A stretch of DNA of 64,000 bases. It comes from Schistosoma mansoni. Its lineage: Eukaryota > Platyhelminthes > Trematoda > Strigeidida > Schistosomatidae. The translations under genes were made by a program, and so were the position numbers. Every line of letters begins with the position of its first letter. Position 1 is the first letter of the stretch. Under the pieces are notes generated by a model, which saw nothing but the letters and a program-made list of their open reading frames with translations, did no database searches and was not told the DNA's origin. Positions 1 to 11,394 of the stretch are shown here, piece after piece. Location of the stretch: contig NC_031495.1 in assembly GCF_000237925.1 (NCBI RefSeq), positions 29,766,679 through 29,830,678 on the forward strand. The letters run 5' to 3'.

Positions 1-1030
1 CTACTCCTTCCTAAATGACTCAACTTTAACAAACATGAGCATTCTCTATTCTGCTTCCCGTCGTTTCTTTTTCTCTCGCTCCTTTTCAGCCCCTTTGAAA
101 TGTGCAATCGAAAACACATATAGAACAGGTGACATCGTCTTGTGCCATCATTAATGCTTCAGATGTTCCAGAGGGATACAAGGTCACGGTTTCTAGAAGC
201 TTTCAAATTTAGATTTATTCTCGATCATCAATTGCAACTCGACCTCCACGAAGACTGCTGACTGTCATATTGAGAATACGGGTTTTACTGATATTATTTA
301 CATTCATATGTAAGAAATCTCATTCCTCATAATTCTATGACCAATGTACCTTATAAAATATCAACCTTAACTGAGTAACCCACTACAGTGAAAACTGTAT
401 CTTCTGTAACAATTTGATTTGCCTGTAAACTGGCATGCCTCATGTAACAGACTGTTACTATTATTGTTATTTGTATGGGTCATTTGTACGTGGTAAAAAT
501 AAAATGAACCTGAAAAGTTAATTTATTTAAGTATGGTACGAGATGTTGTTTTGATTACAAACTTTGAATGTTTAGGAACAATATTTATTGAGACTGAAAG
601 GGTAGAGTGACAGTGTAACAACTTAGGCTGACTGGTTAAGAGTCGAACTGAAACATCTAAGTAAATGTCAGGACAGTAAAGCTCAAGTATTCATTCATTT
701 CCTTATTTCGTATAGGAATTATACTTCTTATTGTTTTATATTGAATGCAAAAAAGCATTGTGCGATTGAAAAGGTAACCTCGCGCCCCACCCACCTTCCA
801 AGATTAAAAAATTAGGGCCTGTTCACTACTAGTCTGGTTTCTTTTGTCAATAGAACGGTGGATAACCACAGGTACGAAAAGAGAACTAATTCAAAAACAT
901 CCGAGAACAGAAAAATGTGTCACAACATATAAGAAGTACATTTGTGAAACTTTAAAATGACGGAATGGCCCACAGTATATAATTTCTTGTACCATACCGT
1001 GTTCAACTCAGTAATGAAGGAATCATGGAA
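1..1030. other. AT-rich sequence, no gene seen
   Basis: No coding stretch with recognisable motifs on either strand. Nothing here reads as an exon continuing into the neighbouring features. Confidence 0.5.
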
Positions 1031-1036
1031 GCTCAG

Positions 1037-1300
1037 TAACTAGCACCTTCTCTTACTATGAAATAATCACGAAGCTGTTGAAACCTGAAGTGGACAATAG
1101 AAAGATGCAAAAACATACATTTGAATTGGGTAGGTACAATCTAAACTGACTGTTTGTCTTAGTTGTGCAGCAATCTGCAGACAAACATGATCTGGTGCGG
1201 ATAGTTGATAGGGTATCTTCAGCCGGGAGTGTACCCAAAAAGCCAGCCAGGTCAGCATTGTTATCAAGGATTTACAAAGTTACTTATTTTGGAGACAGTG
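1037..1300 (-). mobile_element. Decayed LTR relic related to the LTRs at 5428 and 10399
   Basis: Several blocks match the 326-bp gypsy LTR in the same order: TAGCACCTTCT near 1040, a block ATGATCTGGTGCGGAT near 1187, CTTCAGC near 1217 and GGTCAGCAT near 1250. The sequence between the blocks has diverged and no pol sequence adjoins. It is probably an old solo LTR of the same family or a sister family. The strand is inferred from the oriented full element. The ends are approximate. Confidence 0.5.
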
Positions 1301-1559
1301 GAAGACTAATAAAGATAAAAAAACATCTTAACTAATACCCCAAAACGTATAAATAGAACTAATTAATATAACAAAAATACTAATACATAAAAAATATATG
1401 GGTTATTTGCAATTGCCAGCAGGGCGTGTCTTCATATTTTCAAACACACATCTGTAACTATGATAGTGTTTTAAAAATAATTCAAAGGAATGTCAAATAT
1501 ACATCCAAAGTGCTTGTGTAATTGTCAGAATATGTTGTAGACTTATTTAATTACACCTG

Positions 1560-3790
1560 TTAACCCTGACGAAGAAGCAGAGGCTGCCCACCAGCATTCT
1601 TCATCCAACTCTGCTTGGACGATCCCTTCCAGTTGTTTCCAGTTGATATTCATCCTTTACATGTTTGCCTACAGTTCCCGGAAAATGTGTTCCTTGGCCT
1701 TTCTCTTTCTGTTTTCCTTCAGGACTCCAGGTAAGCGCTTGCTTCGTGATGCAGTTTGATGATTTCCACAATGTTTGTCCTATCCACATCCAGCGTGTTT
1801 GCCTAATTACTTCTTCATCTGGAATCTGGTTCGTTCTTTTCAACAGTAGGCTATTGCTGATGGTATCCAGTCAACGGACATTGAGTATCTTGCGTACACA
1901 ACTGTTCGTTAAATATTCGTACTTTTCGATTATGGCTGTAGTAGTTCTCCAAGTTTCAGCTCAGTACAGTAGAACTGTCTTGTTGTTCGTATTGAGGATT
2001 CCAACTTTGATATTGGCTGACAGCTGTTTTGAGCTCTAAATGTTTTTAACAACGCGAATGCTATCCCTACTTTGCCAATCCTTTCATTTAAGTCTGCATC
2101 GGATCTTTCTTGTTCATCGATTATGCTGACGAGATGCGTCAACGTTTCCACCCCTTCCAGGGTTTTCCCAACAAGTGTGGGTGGATTGGTTGTTGTTCTC
2201 CATGTTGTATTTTAGGATCGTGCTTTTTCCTCTGTGTATGTTGAGGACCAAGGATGTAAAGGCTTATACTACACTGGCTGTCTTCATCTGCATTTGCTCG
2301 TGTGTATAGGATGGAAGAGCTGGTTCATCTGCGAAGTCCACATCGTCTAGTTGCATACGACCTGTCCATGCTTCCATGCTTCTCTTTCCATGTCGAGGTC
2401 TTCATAATCCAGTCGGCCACCAGAAGAAAGAGGAAGAGGAGGTAAGCAGTCTTGTCTGACTCCGATCCTCACTTGAAGTGCGTCTGTCAGCTATCCTCCA
2501 TGCACGACTTTGCAGTTTAGTCCGTCGTTTGAATTCCGGATGGTGTTGATGATCTTCTCAGGTACACCATAGTGTTGAAGAAGGTTCCATAATTTTCTCC
2601 CACCCACACTATCAAATGCCTTCTCATAATCAAGAACGTCGATGTATAAAGGACGAGTTTCATTCAATTGATTGTTCAACGATGATCCGCACTGTTGCTA
2701 TTTGGTCTGTGCACGATCTGTTCTTACGGAATCCAGTCTGTTGATCTCAAAGTTGAACGTCCACTGAATCTTTCGTCTGGTTCAGCAACACTATGTTGAA
2801 ACTTCATGATACTGACTGTAATGTGATATCTCTGTAGTTCTCACGCTTGCTCGGATCTTCTTTCTTTGGTATCTTGATGAGGTGTCCTTTCCAGCCTATC
2901 GGCACTAGTTCTTCCCTCCAAATCTTCCTGAATACAATGTGAGGCATACCTGCAGTTACTTCTGTGTCTGACTTCAGTGCTTCAGTCGGTATACTGTCCG
3001 GTCCTGCTGCTTTCCTGTTATTGATTTGTCTGATATCCATCTTCACTTCATCAGTCGTTGGTGGAGTGACACCTATAGGAAGGTCTGTTGGTGCTGCTCC
3101 GATGTCCGATAGATTCAATGGAGCTGGTTTATTCAAGAGTTCCTCAAGGTTTTGTACCTATCTTTTCCTCAATTCTTGAATATCGGTGATTGTCTTGTCT
3201 TTACTGTCCCTGACTGGTCTTTGGTTAACTACATTTCCTTACCAGTTTCATCGTCTCATCATATGGTGCTTTACATGCTTCTTTGGATGGCATCAGAGCA
3301 ACTCCTTGAGTGCGTGGACCATTTTCCTCTTTGTGATCAGAGTTTAGCTACATCTCTCCCGCATACGACCTTTGCCTTGTAGCTTTATCCAATATGTTTC
3401 AATAATTCCGAGCATCATCGAGTTGCATCTCCTCATTTCCGTTGCTATTTGACTGGTCTCCCCAGTATTTCATATTGTCTGAACATTCCATGTACTTATG
3501 TTAATTGTTGCTCATCGGTCAAGTGACTTCCGAAGAATCTCGGCTTTCACCACGAGGCGTCATAATTTTTCTGAATGATGATCCTTGAACTCGGAGGACA
3601 GGATTTAAATGGTTTAATTTGTTGATTCTGGTTAGCGTGTTTTTCAGCATGTTTGTTTTCTCCGGGATGGGGCTGTTGACCTCAAGCTCAAACCATCTCC
3701 TTTGTGTGGATTTGGGTCCGGCAGTAGCCCTAGAAGAACTATAGGCGAAGTTATATGTTGTAGAACATGGGCTTAAATATGTTAATAGTT
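1560..3790 (-). mobile_element. Internally deleted RTE-clade (SR2-type) non-LTR retrotransposon
   Basis: Reading the - strand from about 3790, a 5' leader is followed by the start of an AP-endonuclease-like domain (TWNVQTM-type motif near 3480). Most of that domain is missing, and the reading resumes in the reverse-transcriptase N-terminal region at 3136-2804 (NNRKAAGPDSIPTEALKSD). The palm segment DYEKAFDSVGGRKLW lies at 2679-2491, and the conserved C-terminal region (SIIDEQERSDADL at about 2130, [20 protein letters not shown] at about 1800) follows. Stops and frameshifts separate the pieces, so no product is expected. Because both the leader and the 3' end survive, this is an internal deletion and not the usual 5' truncation. 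A second short 3' fragment of the same family is at 20990-21215. Assignment to RTE is from the motif pattern; the exact subfamily is inference. Confidence 0.85.
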
Positions 3791-3799
3791 TGAAAGCGA

Positions 3800-4690
3800 C
3801 AGCCCAAAAAGTTGGAAGGAGATGTGTGCGTGAACAATTACATTAAGTTAACGGTAGCCAGTATAACATGCGGATAGTGTACAGGAATAATGGATATCAG
3901 GTGAAACAAAATTCGTTGAGCGATATGGTGCCTGTATAAACACGACATTTTTGTGGAAGTTTACAAACTATGACAAAACATTTTCAAACAGTTTCATTTT
4001 AACCATTTTCACGGGATTTATGAATGTGGGTACAACACTTTTCCCCTGTCAGTCGTCTTGACAACCTGTCAAGTCCATGCGCTGGTGGATGGATTGAGAT
4101 GCTGAGTTACATTTTATGTTGAGCTTCATTGAAATTGCAGTTTCGTCGTAGTTACTGTTGTTTAAAATGACCTGAAATGGCTCCTTCTTACTACATTTGT
4201 AATGTTTGTATGGGCCGGGTTAAATTCTTCATCGTTTTCTACCACGGATGAATGTGATAAGCTGATTATGTTGCAGAATTTTATTTTACGAACGTCAGAA
4301 AAATAGATCCTTCATCCTAATCATTGTCATTTCGTAATTTCGATTCGTTTTTAGGTTTACTATCTCTTTTTCGATCAATAAACTGTAATACTCCGTGTTA
4401 GAATGTATTTGTGTCCACTTTCCACTGTTGCCATTTTTGTTTGTGTTCGTTCTAGCCCTTTAGTTTCATTGGTAATGTCAACACAACTCCCAATAACCAT
4501 TATTTTGTGTACTAGCATTTGCTGAATGCAATCTGAACCATGTGACTGAGTTTTCGGTTTTCTGGAAGTGATTAGTGGTGTTATGCAGGCTACGGAAGAA
4601 ACCATCACTACTCTCAAAAACGTCCCCCACATGAATACGTCAAACTGCTGAAATAAGGTTATTAAGCAATTTGCGTGTTGTTATAGTGGT
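3800..4690. other. No gene seen
   Basis: No supportable coding sequence. The open stretch at 4375-4632 on the - strand has no recognisable motif and is probably fortuitous. Confidence 0.4.
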
Positions 4691-5340
4691 CTCAGTTTAA
4701 AAAAATGCTTAGACTACCTCAAAATTTATATTCAAGTGAGGCAAATAAATCTGAAGTAATAAGAGCTCGTAGGAAAATCTTGGGAAATTGTAGTCTCCTA
4801 CGTCGAGCCACAAAATCAGTTCGGGGGCTCAAATTCAAACCATATGAAGAGCGCCTCCAAAAACTTAACCTTTACCCGTTAGAGTAAAGGCGTCTTAGAG
4901 GTGACCTTATGACTTACAGTATCCTTAACACTTCTGGTCATCCCCTTAAACATCTCAAGGTTAGTCACAACACTAATCTAAGAGGTAACACCCAGAAACT
5001 GGAGACCCAACATAGCAGAACAGACTGTAGACACAACTTCTACTCCGTAAAAGTTGTCAAATGCTGGAATTCGCTGCCTACTGAGCTAGTCCAAGCGATT
5101 TCCCAGGAGTCCTTTATGAGGAAACTTGACTTATTCTTAAGGACTAAGGATAACATATTATTATGACCTACCAAATTCTTTTTTTCCTCTATTACTGTTA
5201 ATATACCCAGGTCCTGCCTGGAGGTATTTGTGATCCACTGCTACTAGAAACGGAAGCCCGTTAAGCGAAAGCTTCTTCTATTCCGTTCGCAACCATTTGA
5301 ACCATTTGAGCAAACTACACGGTGTTAAGATGCTTAAACA
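4690..5340 (+). mobile_element. 5'-truncated CR1-type retrotransposon, 3' end
   Basis: The C-terminal part of a CR1-like pol protein is readable from 4705 to 5166: a YEERLQKLNLYPLE segment, then RRLRGDLMTYSILNT, and near the end FYSVKVVKCWNSLP followed by FLRTK. The whole stretch is one frame interrupted by a single TAA at 4885-4887, at a place where the family usually has tyrosine. The untranslated tail runs to about 5340 and contains the block TGATCCACTGCTACTAGAAAC, which recurs at 11278-11298 in a second copy. The rest of the element (endonuclease and RT palm) is absent, as expected for 5' truncation. Confidence 0.8.
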
Positions 5341-5427
5341 GGTTTGATTTTTCACTTCCAGTCGATTTCAGAATCCAGTAACGAAAAATTTGTCGTGAAA
5401 CTGTCGTTCAACCTGTCTTTATACTAT

Positions 5428-5753
5428 TGACGATGCAACGGATGTTCTAGTTTTACAACTAGTTACCAGTAGCACCTTCTAAATTTGATCGTTCCCAGTC
5501 AGATAGAAATCAGAAGTCAGACGAGAAGAGGCAGGAAAGATATATTTGATTCGTTACCAATATATCGAGGACCTTTTCTATAAGCTGGCTAATGAAACGT
5601 AGGAGCTGTGTCCCACGCCGTGTTGAAACGTGATCTGGTGCGGATGCATGACCGAAAGCCTTCAGCTAAACAAGTCCACTTAAACAACGTGGTCAGCATC
5701 CAATGTCGAACACTTAATGAGCTATTGATTTTGGGGAATTATTTACAGCTACA
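5428..5753 (-). repeat. 3' LTR of the gypsy element
   Basis: 326-bp partner of the LTR at 10399-10724. It is preceded by CTAT (5424-5427) and adjoins the polypurine tract on its inner side. Confidence 0.93.
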
Positions 5754-5757
5754 GATC

Positions 5758-5769
5758 ACTCCCCCCCTA
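5758..5769 (-). promoter_or_regulatory. Polypurine tract
   Basis: On the - strand AGGGGGGGAGTG lies a few bases upstream of the 3' LTR. This is the expected position for the plus-strand DNA primer of an LTR retrotransposon. Confidence 0.75.
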
Positions 5770-6140
5770 GTGAGGTAGTGATGCCCCTAAGACGTGACCA
5801 GCCAGAAGTTTAAACCCAACGAGTTTGTCGTTGGCAAACACTCTTCTGATAGCTTGCTTCGTTTAGCAGCGTCTGGTCGTCTTTCCTTAAGCTAAGGGAC
5901 CAAAATGTACAACGTAGCAATAAAGAAATATAGTACAATGAAAATTTCGGTTCCTTGCGAAACTTCGTCGTTCTTTTCCAGCCGTCCTGGAAAAGAGGAA
6001 AAATAAAACGTGTGAGTGCATGTCGAAAATACACTCGTACTTGCGTAAGGACACAAGATGAGCGGAAAAAAATAAACTGATACACTTACAAACAGCGTAA
6101 AAGCGATCGGAAAAAAAGGTTTTCTTTTGGTTTTTTTCAA

Positions 6141-6260
6141 TATATAAATATATATATATATATACGCTCAAAAAAATGTTTTGTTTTTTATTGTTTTTTT
6201 TTTATATAAATAAAAAAATGAGCATATTAAAAAAAAATTTATAATAAACTTTGAAAGGGT
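6141..6260. repeat. Low-complexity TA and poly-T/A stretch
   Basis: Simple TA dinucleotide run followed by T-rich and A-rich tracts, inside the 3' untranslated part of the gypsy element. Confidence 0.7.
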
Positions 6261-6282
6261 AATTCAAGATAAAGCTTATGTC

Positions 6283-9200
6283 CTACAAGCAATATTCGTT
6301 AAGATGTTCTGGAAATCTTACTCGTCTTCCAGAACGCGTTGTTTTAGGTTTTTCTATCGACGTTGACGAAGTATCAAGTTGTGTGTCGGTTGTCGTGTAG
6401 GGTACTGCGAGTGTAGTAGCTGTGTCGTACGATTGTACCGAAGGAAAATCGACGTAGCTAGGGTTTCCTTCTAGGTACGCAGCTTTGAGTCGATCGATAC
6501 TGATGCTATCTTTCGTACCGTTCTTATCGACTACATAGTACTTAAGTTCGCGTTGAAGAACTTTGAAGGGTCCTTCGTATGCTGATTCGAGGGGTCGTCG
6601 ATGTGAGTCTCGACGAACGAAAACGTGTGTACTATGTCGTAATTCGGGTCGAGTGTGAGCAGGTTTAACTGAACGCATAGCGTTTGTAAGCCTACTCGTG
6701 TAAGAGTTTAGATCCATGTTCAATGAAGAAGCTGAAGGATCCACGAATTCTCCTGGGAGTCGGAGTGTCGTTCCGTAAACGAGTTGAGATGCCGTGTATC
6801 CAATGTCAGCTTTCACTGCATTGCGGATACCTAGCAAGACGAGTGGAAGAGCGTCTGTCCACTGTGAAACGTTTGAAGCTGATAATGAAGCTTTTAGTTG
6901 TCGATGAAAACGTTCTACCAACCCGTTTGCTTGTGGGTGGTAGGCGGTCGTTCGGAAACGCGTGATTCCTAATAGTGAGGTCAGACAACGGAAAAGTCCA
7001 GACTCGAAATGGCGTCCGCGGTCTGTAGTGATTGTGGAAGGGCAGCCGAAATTTGCTACCCATCGTTCGACGAAAGCACGGGCCACGGTTTCAGCAGTAA
7101 TGTCCTTAATTGGTACTGCTTCTGGCCATCGAGTGAAACGGTCTACGCATGTTAGGAGATATGAGTATCCGTTTGAGTCGGGTAAGGGTCCTACCAAATC
7201 TATATGGACGTGGTCGAAACGAGCGTCAGGGGTTTTGAAAGAGCCTAAGGGACATTTGTTGTGTCTTACGACCTTAGATTTCTGACAGCTTACACAGGAG
7301 CGTGCCCACTCCCTCACGTCTTTATTCATGCCAGGCCAACAAAAGCGTTCGGCTATAAGTTCGATTGTTGCACGAGCACCTGGATGAGAAAGATTGTGCA
7401 ACGTATTGAAGACGTTGCGGCGATAATGTTTTGGTACAATTGGACGATCCCTACCTGTAGATGTGTCACAGAGTAAGGTTTCCTTACCTGTTTCCATCTG
7501 CCTAACACTTAGTTTAAGAGTTGTCGAGGATAACTCATGCTGAAGATCAATGTCTTCTTTTTGAAGCTGAGCGAGTTTAAGAAGGTCGATTCCTTGGAAA
7601 CTGTTCAAGGAGCTAATTCGAAACAAGGCGTCTGCGACTACATTGTTTGCTCCAGAAATATGTTGTATGTCTGAAGTAAACTGCGAAATGTAGTCGAGTT
7701 GTCGAGACTCTCGCGGTGAGTACTTGTCTGAAGATGAATTTAAAGAGAAGGTAAGAGGTTTGTGATCGGTAAAAAGCGTGAATTCTCTTCCTTCGATGGA
7801 ATGTTGGAAATGCCGTACAGCACAATACATAGCTAGGAGTTCCCTACCGAACGTGCTGTACCAAGATTCCGCGTCTAGCAACCGTCTCGAGAAAAATCCT
7901 AAAGGTTGCCACGAGTTGTTAACCCATTGTTGTAAGACTCCTCCGATTGCTGAGTCGGATGCGTCTACTGCGATACTAATGGGCGCTTGAGTGTCCTGAT
8001 GAGCAAGCAGGGTTGCTTTAGCGATGTGTTCCTTAACTGTGGAGAATGCTTTACGGGCTATGTCGTCTAAACTAATTGATTTCGCATTTCCACGAAGCTG
8101 ATCGGTTAACGGTTTCATAAGGGACGCGCATTTAGGTATGAACCGTCTATAGAAACTTACGAGTCCGTTAAAAGTTCGTAACCGCTTGATCGTGGTCGGT
8201 TCTGGGTAATCCAGAATGGCCGCCACTTTGCTCCTAAGGGGTCGGATGCCTTGGGCATCAATAGTGTGTCCTAAGAAGTCTAAGCAGTTAGTTCCGATTT
8301 GGCATTTCTGAATGTTGACAGTAATGCCATGCCTTTGGAGTCGATCGAAAACAATGTCCAGATGCTTGAGATGTGATTCTCCGTCCGGACTTGCTATTAG
8401 ACAGTCATCAACATACGCATGTACGAAGTTGAGACCTCGGAAGACGTCGTCTATAAACCTTTGGAAGGTTTGAGCCGCGTTTTTTTAAACCAAAAGGCAT
8501 TCGCAAGAATTCGTAAAGACCGAAAGGAGTGATGATGGCGGTTTTAGGAATGTCGTCAGGTGCCATCGGTATTTGGTTATAAGCTTTAACCAAGTCGATT
8601 TTCGAAAAGACAGTTGTACCTTTCAAGGTAGCTGTCAAATCGTGAATATGAGGCAGCGGGTAACGATCGGGAATGGTTTTTGCATTCAGACGCCGATAAT
8701 CACCAGTTGGCCGCCAATCATTGCTGTCCTTTTTAGGGACCATGTGCAATGGGGATGCCCATGGACTATTCGATGGTCGAATTATCCCTAGGTCCATCAT
8801 GTGGTCGAATTCGTTTTTAGCTAACCTAAGCTTCTCGGGAGCGAGTCTTCGAGCTTTCGAAAATACAGGTGGTCCTGTAGTCGAAATGTGATGTGTAACA
8901 TTGCTGGTTACACAAGGTAATTTCGATTGCGATTGGTATATCCCGGGGTATTTGTCGAGTACTGATTGGTACGAGGGGTCTATGGTGTGCTTAATCGTGA
9001 CTGGGGATAACCTGCAACCAGAACAAGGAGTTACGCAAACGGATAACTTAGTGTCTCCGTCTATTAACCTTCGTGAGCGTGTGTCGATGAGTAGATTGTG
9101 GTGTTGTAACAGGTCTATACCAATGATTGGCATAGAGACGTCTGCAACAACGAAAATCCAGTGTATGGGTTTGCGTAAACCCACGTTCAGGTAGACGTAC

Positions 9201-9415
9201 CTTTTACCGTAAGTAGCGATCGGTTTTCCGTTTGCCGCCTGTAAACTTGAAACAGACTCGCGAAGTCTGTCGTCGGGATTTGCTGGAAGAACGCTAACTT
9301 CTGCACCAGTGTCGACGAGGTAACGAACTTTCGTTGTCACATCTGTGACGTATAACAGACGGCTGTGTTCGCCGGCTACGGTTGCCGTTAACGCGTGCCG
9401 GCTGGGAAGTTTCCC
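6283..9415 (-). pseudogene. pol: Pol (protease, RT, RNase H, integrase) with one frame break
   Basis: The frame opens at the slippery site 9409-9415 and has no nearby start of its own. The protease motif [12 protein letters not shown] is near 9310. RT follows, with the segment ending [11 protein letters not shown] near 8490. A run of seven T (8480-8486) then shifts the frame. The YVDD catalytic box is intact at about 8408-8420 in the second frame, which continues as a 647-residue reading to 6283. That part holds RNase H ([14 protein letters not shown]), the integrase HHCC finger (HLSHP ... CVSCQ) and the D,D-E core ([28 protein letters not shown]). The break falls between RT motifs, so full pol is not expected from this copy unless the run length is a sequencing error. 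About 510 bp of untranslated sequence separates the stop from the polypurine tract. Confidence 0.9.
9359..9415 (-). promoter_or_regulatory. Candidate -1 ribosomal frameshift signal at gag-pol
   Basis: On the - strand the heptamer GGGAAAC (9415-9409) sits in the gag frame as G GGA AAC, the canonical X XXY YYZ register. A 6-nt spacer follows, then GCCGGC (9402-9397) able to pair with a second GCCGGC (9376-9371). In the loop, ACGGC (9388-9384) can pair with GCCGT downstream (9363-9359), giving an H-type pseudoknot. The gag stop is 18 nt past the heptamer. A -1 slip leads exactly into the protease frame. Confidence 0.75.
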
Positions 9416-10221
9416 GAACTGTTTTTCGTGTCACTCGATTTTGGGGTCGGATAATTGCAAGGTTTCCTGCAGTTTCTGGAAAACTTACCGTACTGGTTAT
9501 GATACCAGCACCAGTCGGGATTGTCTGTCTCTCGTGGTCGAGAGCCAGATCTCTTACGTGAAACGCTCCTACGTGAGGATTTTGACCGACTACGGTCATT
9601 ACGAACTCTAAGATATTTTGTAAGCGTGTGACATAGTTCGGCCATGTCAGTCGAGGTCGATTGGGGTTTTTCTTTGATAGTAAAAACCTCGGCCTTAGAA
9701 AATTTGGCGATTTCTAAGATTCGATCGGCAGATGCAGCTAGTTCATCTATGGCATTGTTTTGAAATGAAACAAGCACTGCCTGCACCTGTTGAGGGAGTT
9801 TAGACAAGAAAAGTTGTCTAAATAGGCCATCATCGAAAGTTCGTTGGCCGATGACTTCTCTCATTCTAAGCAACATGTCCGTCGCAGAACCATGTTGTAA
9901 GTCGATATTGTTAAGGAGTTGGTCTAACCGTTGTCGATCAGTTAGGTCTCCGCGTTTTAAAATCGATAGTTTGAGCGTTTCGTAAGGTTCGGGAACATCA
10001 CTAGTAAACATACTAGGTGTTACGTACCTGTTAAACTCGCGCGGTAACGCCTTAACTACCGCGAGGAAACGTGTGCGCGAGTCCGTGATTCCGTGCATGC
10101 AAAAATCGGCTTCTGCATAGCAGAACCAGGACTCGATATTGTCGGGCCAAAATGGCGTTAACTGAATCGAAATAGGGGGAATAGACTTTAACTTAAAAAC
10201 CTTAGGAGAGTGTTCCGTCAT
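9388..10221 (-). CDS. gag: Gag of the gypsy element
   Basis: This 277-residue ORF starts at an ATG (10219-10221) about 160 bp inside the primer site. The N-terminal and central parts have the capsid-like pattern of this clade ([14 protein letters not shown] near residue 16, then FCYAEADF). A basic Arg/Ser-rich stretch around residues 210-235 precedes the single zinc knuckle, which has C-x2-H-x9-C-x3-C spacing. It would form the virus-like particle shell and bind the element RNA. The ORF is unbroken and ends at TAA 9388-9390. The downstream pol frame overlaps it in the -1 register, see the signal at 9359-9415. Confidence 0.9.
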   Translation of the reverse strand: MTEHSPKVFKLKSIPPISIQLTPFWPDNIESWFCYAEADFCMHGITDSRTRFLAVVKALPREFNRYVTPSMFTSDVPEPYETLKLSILKRGDLTDRQRLDQLLNNIDLQHGSATDMLLRMREVIGQRTFDDGLFRQLFLSKLPQQVQAVLVSFQNNAIDELAASADRILEIAKFSKAEVFTIKEKPQSTSTDMAELCHTLTKYLRVRNDRSRSKSSRRSVSRKRSGSRPRETDNPDWCWYHNQYGKFSRNCRKPCNYPTPKSSDTKNSSGNFPAGTR

Positions 10222-10378
10222 AGTAATATAGATAACGAAAAATGTCTAAGTAAAATATATCCGAGAAAAAAAAATTCGCGAAAATAAGTATATCACAATA
10301 TATAAAATTCAAATAAAGAATAACAATAATAATATTCCAAAATGGAACAGACTCACAGTATATTGACTTGGTGTACCA

Positions 10379-10397
10379 GATCACGTCGGTCTCACCA
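10379..10397 (-). promoter_or_regulatory. Primer-binding site, tRNA-Trp-like
   Basis: One base inside the 5' LTR, the + strand reads GATCACGTCGGTCTCACCA, which looks like a tRNA 3' end including CCA. It resembles the 3' end of eukaryotic tRNA-Trp as I recall it (ATCACGTCGGGGTCACCA) with two or three differences. Use of tRNA-Trp is a reported trait of the CsRn1 clade. Confidence 0.7.
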
Positions 10398-10398
10398 A

Positions 10399-10724
10399 TG
10401 ACGATGCAACGGATGTTCTAGTTTTACAACTAGTTACCAGTAGCACCTTCTAAATTTGATCGTTCCCAGTCAGATAGAAATCAGAAGTCAGACGAGAAGA
10501 GGCAGGAAAGATATATTTGATTCGTTACCAATATATCGAGGACCTTTTCTATAAGCTGGCTAATGAAACGTAGGAGCTGTGTCCCACGCCGTGTTGAAAC
10601 GTGATCTGGTGCGGATGCATGACCGAAAGCCTTCAGCTAAACAAGTCCACTTAAACAACGTGGTCAGCATCCAATGTCGAACACTTAATGAGCTATTGAT
10701 TTTGGGGAATTATTTACAGCTACA
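10399..10724 (-). repeat. 5' LTR of the gypsy element
   Basis: 326 bp, beginning TGACGATGC and ending GCTACA on the + strand, directly followed by the CTAT duplication at 10725. For the - strand element this is the promoter-bearing LTR. By eye it has no difference from the copy at 5428-5753, which implies very recent insertion or gene conversion. Confidence 0.93.
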
Positions 10725-10728
10725 CTAT

Positions 10729-11030
10729 CTAGGCTAAAGTTTGATTCGGTTCATTTTGGCCGAACCCCATATCCACGTCTACAGTGTAGGGTGATTTTGT
10801 AGAATAACGGTCTAGTTCGATATTACAGCGCTTATCTTTACTACTAAAATAATAAACGTAATTCCAAAACTGTAGACTTGTCATGGGGTGACTACCTAAT
10901 CTATGAGATCTAACGCGGAAGTTACATCATAGTCTATGTTGACTCGTCCCGTCATGAAAATCAACATGATGACGCCTAGCACTTCTGAAGAGCCCATTGA
11001 GACTGGGAAGAGAGCAGTTTACTCAATAAA
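10729..11030. other. No gene seen
   Basis: Host sequence to the right of the gypsy insertion, before the CR1 3' end. No motif recognised. Confidence 0.4.
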
Positions 11031-11034
11031 AACC

Positions 11035-11390
11035 TCAAATTCTGGAACCCACTGCCGTGTTAGCCGGTCCAAGGGACTTCCCAGGAGTCCTTTATGAGGA
11101 AACTTGACATATTCTTAAGGACTAAGAACAGTACCTCACTATAATTTACTAATATTTTTCTGTTTCATCATTAAATATATCTAAGTTCCTACTTACAGGC
11201 ATCGGTGATCCACTGCCACCAGATGCGGAATCCTCTATTATCGTTAATATACCTAGGTTCCTGCCTGGAGGTATTGGTGATCCACTGCTACTAGAAACGG
11301 AAGTTTCTCCTATTTCGTTCTCAACCATTTGAACCATTTGAGAAAGCTTCTTCCATTCCGTCCAGAATCATTCGAACTATTTGAACGCAC
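11035..11390 (+). mobile_element. CR1-type 3' end, short relic
   Basis: The stretch from about 11040 (TTCTGGAACCCACTGCC) to 11140 matches the last codons of the CR1 copy at 5050-5165, including GAGTCCTTTATGAGGAAACTT. The shared untranslated tail with TGATCCACTGCTACTAGAAAC and a repeated GGTGATCCACTGC block follows. It carries a stop, so it is a decayed 5'-truncated insertion. Confidence 0.7.
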
Positions 11391-11394
11391 CAGT

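Larger units (their letters stand above)
5428..10724 (-). mobile_element. Near-intact Ty3/gypsy LTR retrotransposon (CsRn1/Boudicca type)
   Basis: The 5,297-bp element is bounded by two LTRs of 326 bp that appear identical base for base, each with TG...CA ends on the strand written here. It is flanked by a 4-bp target duplication CTAT (5424-5427 and 10725-10728). On the - strand the order is 5' LTR, tRNA-Trp-like primer site, gag, protease, RT, RNase H, integrase, polypurine tract, 3' LTR. The gag zinc knuckle is of C-H-C-C form ([18 protein letters not shown]), as known for the CsRn1 clade. LTR length and total size fit the schistosome Boudicca family as I remember it. The only coding defect seen is a frame change in a 7-T run at 8480-8486. 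It lies between a decayed CR1 tail and the CR1 3' end at 11035. Confidence 0.93.

Noticed and set aside
6723-7476. Open frames on the + strand inside the gypsy element
   Set aside because: They are shadows of the integrase and RNase H coding sequence on the - strand.
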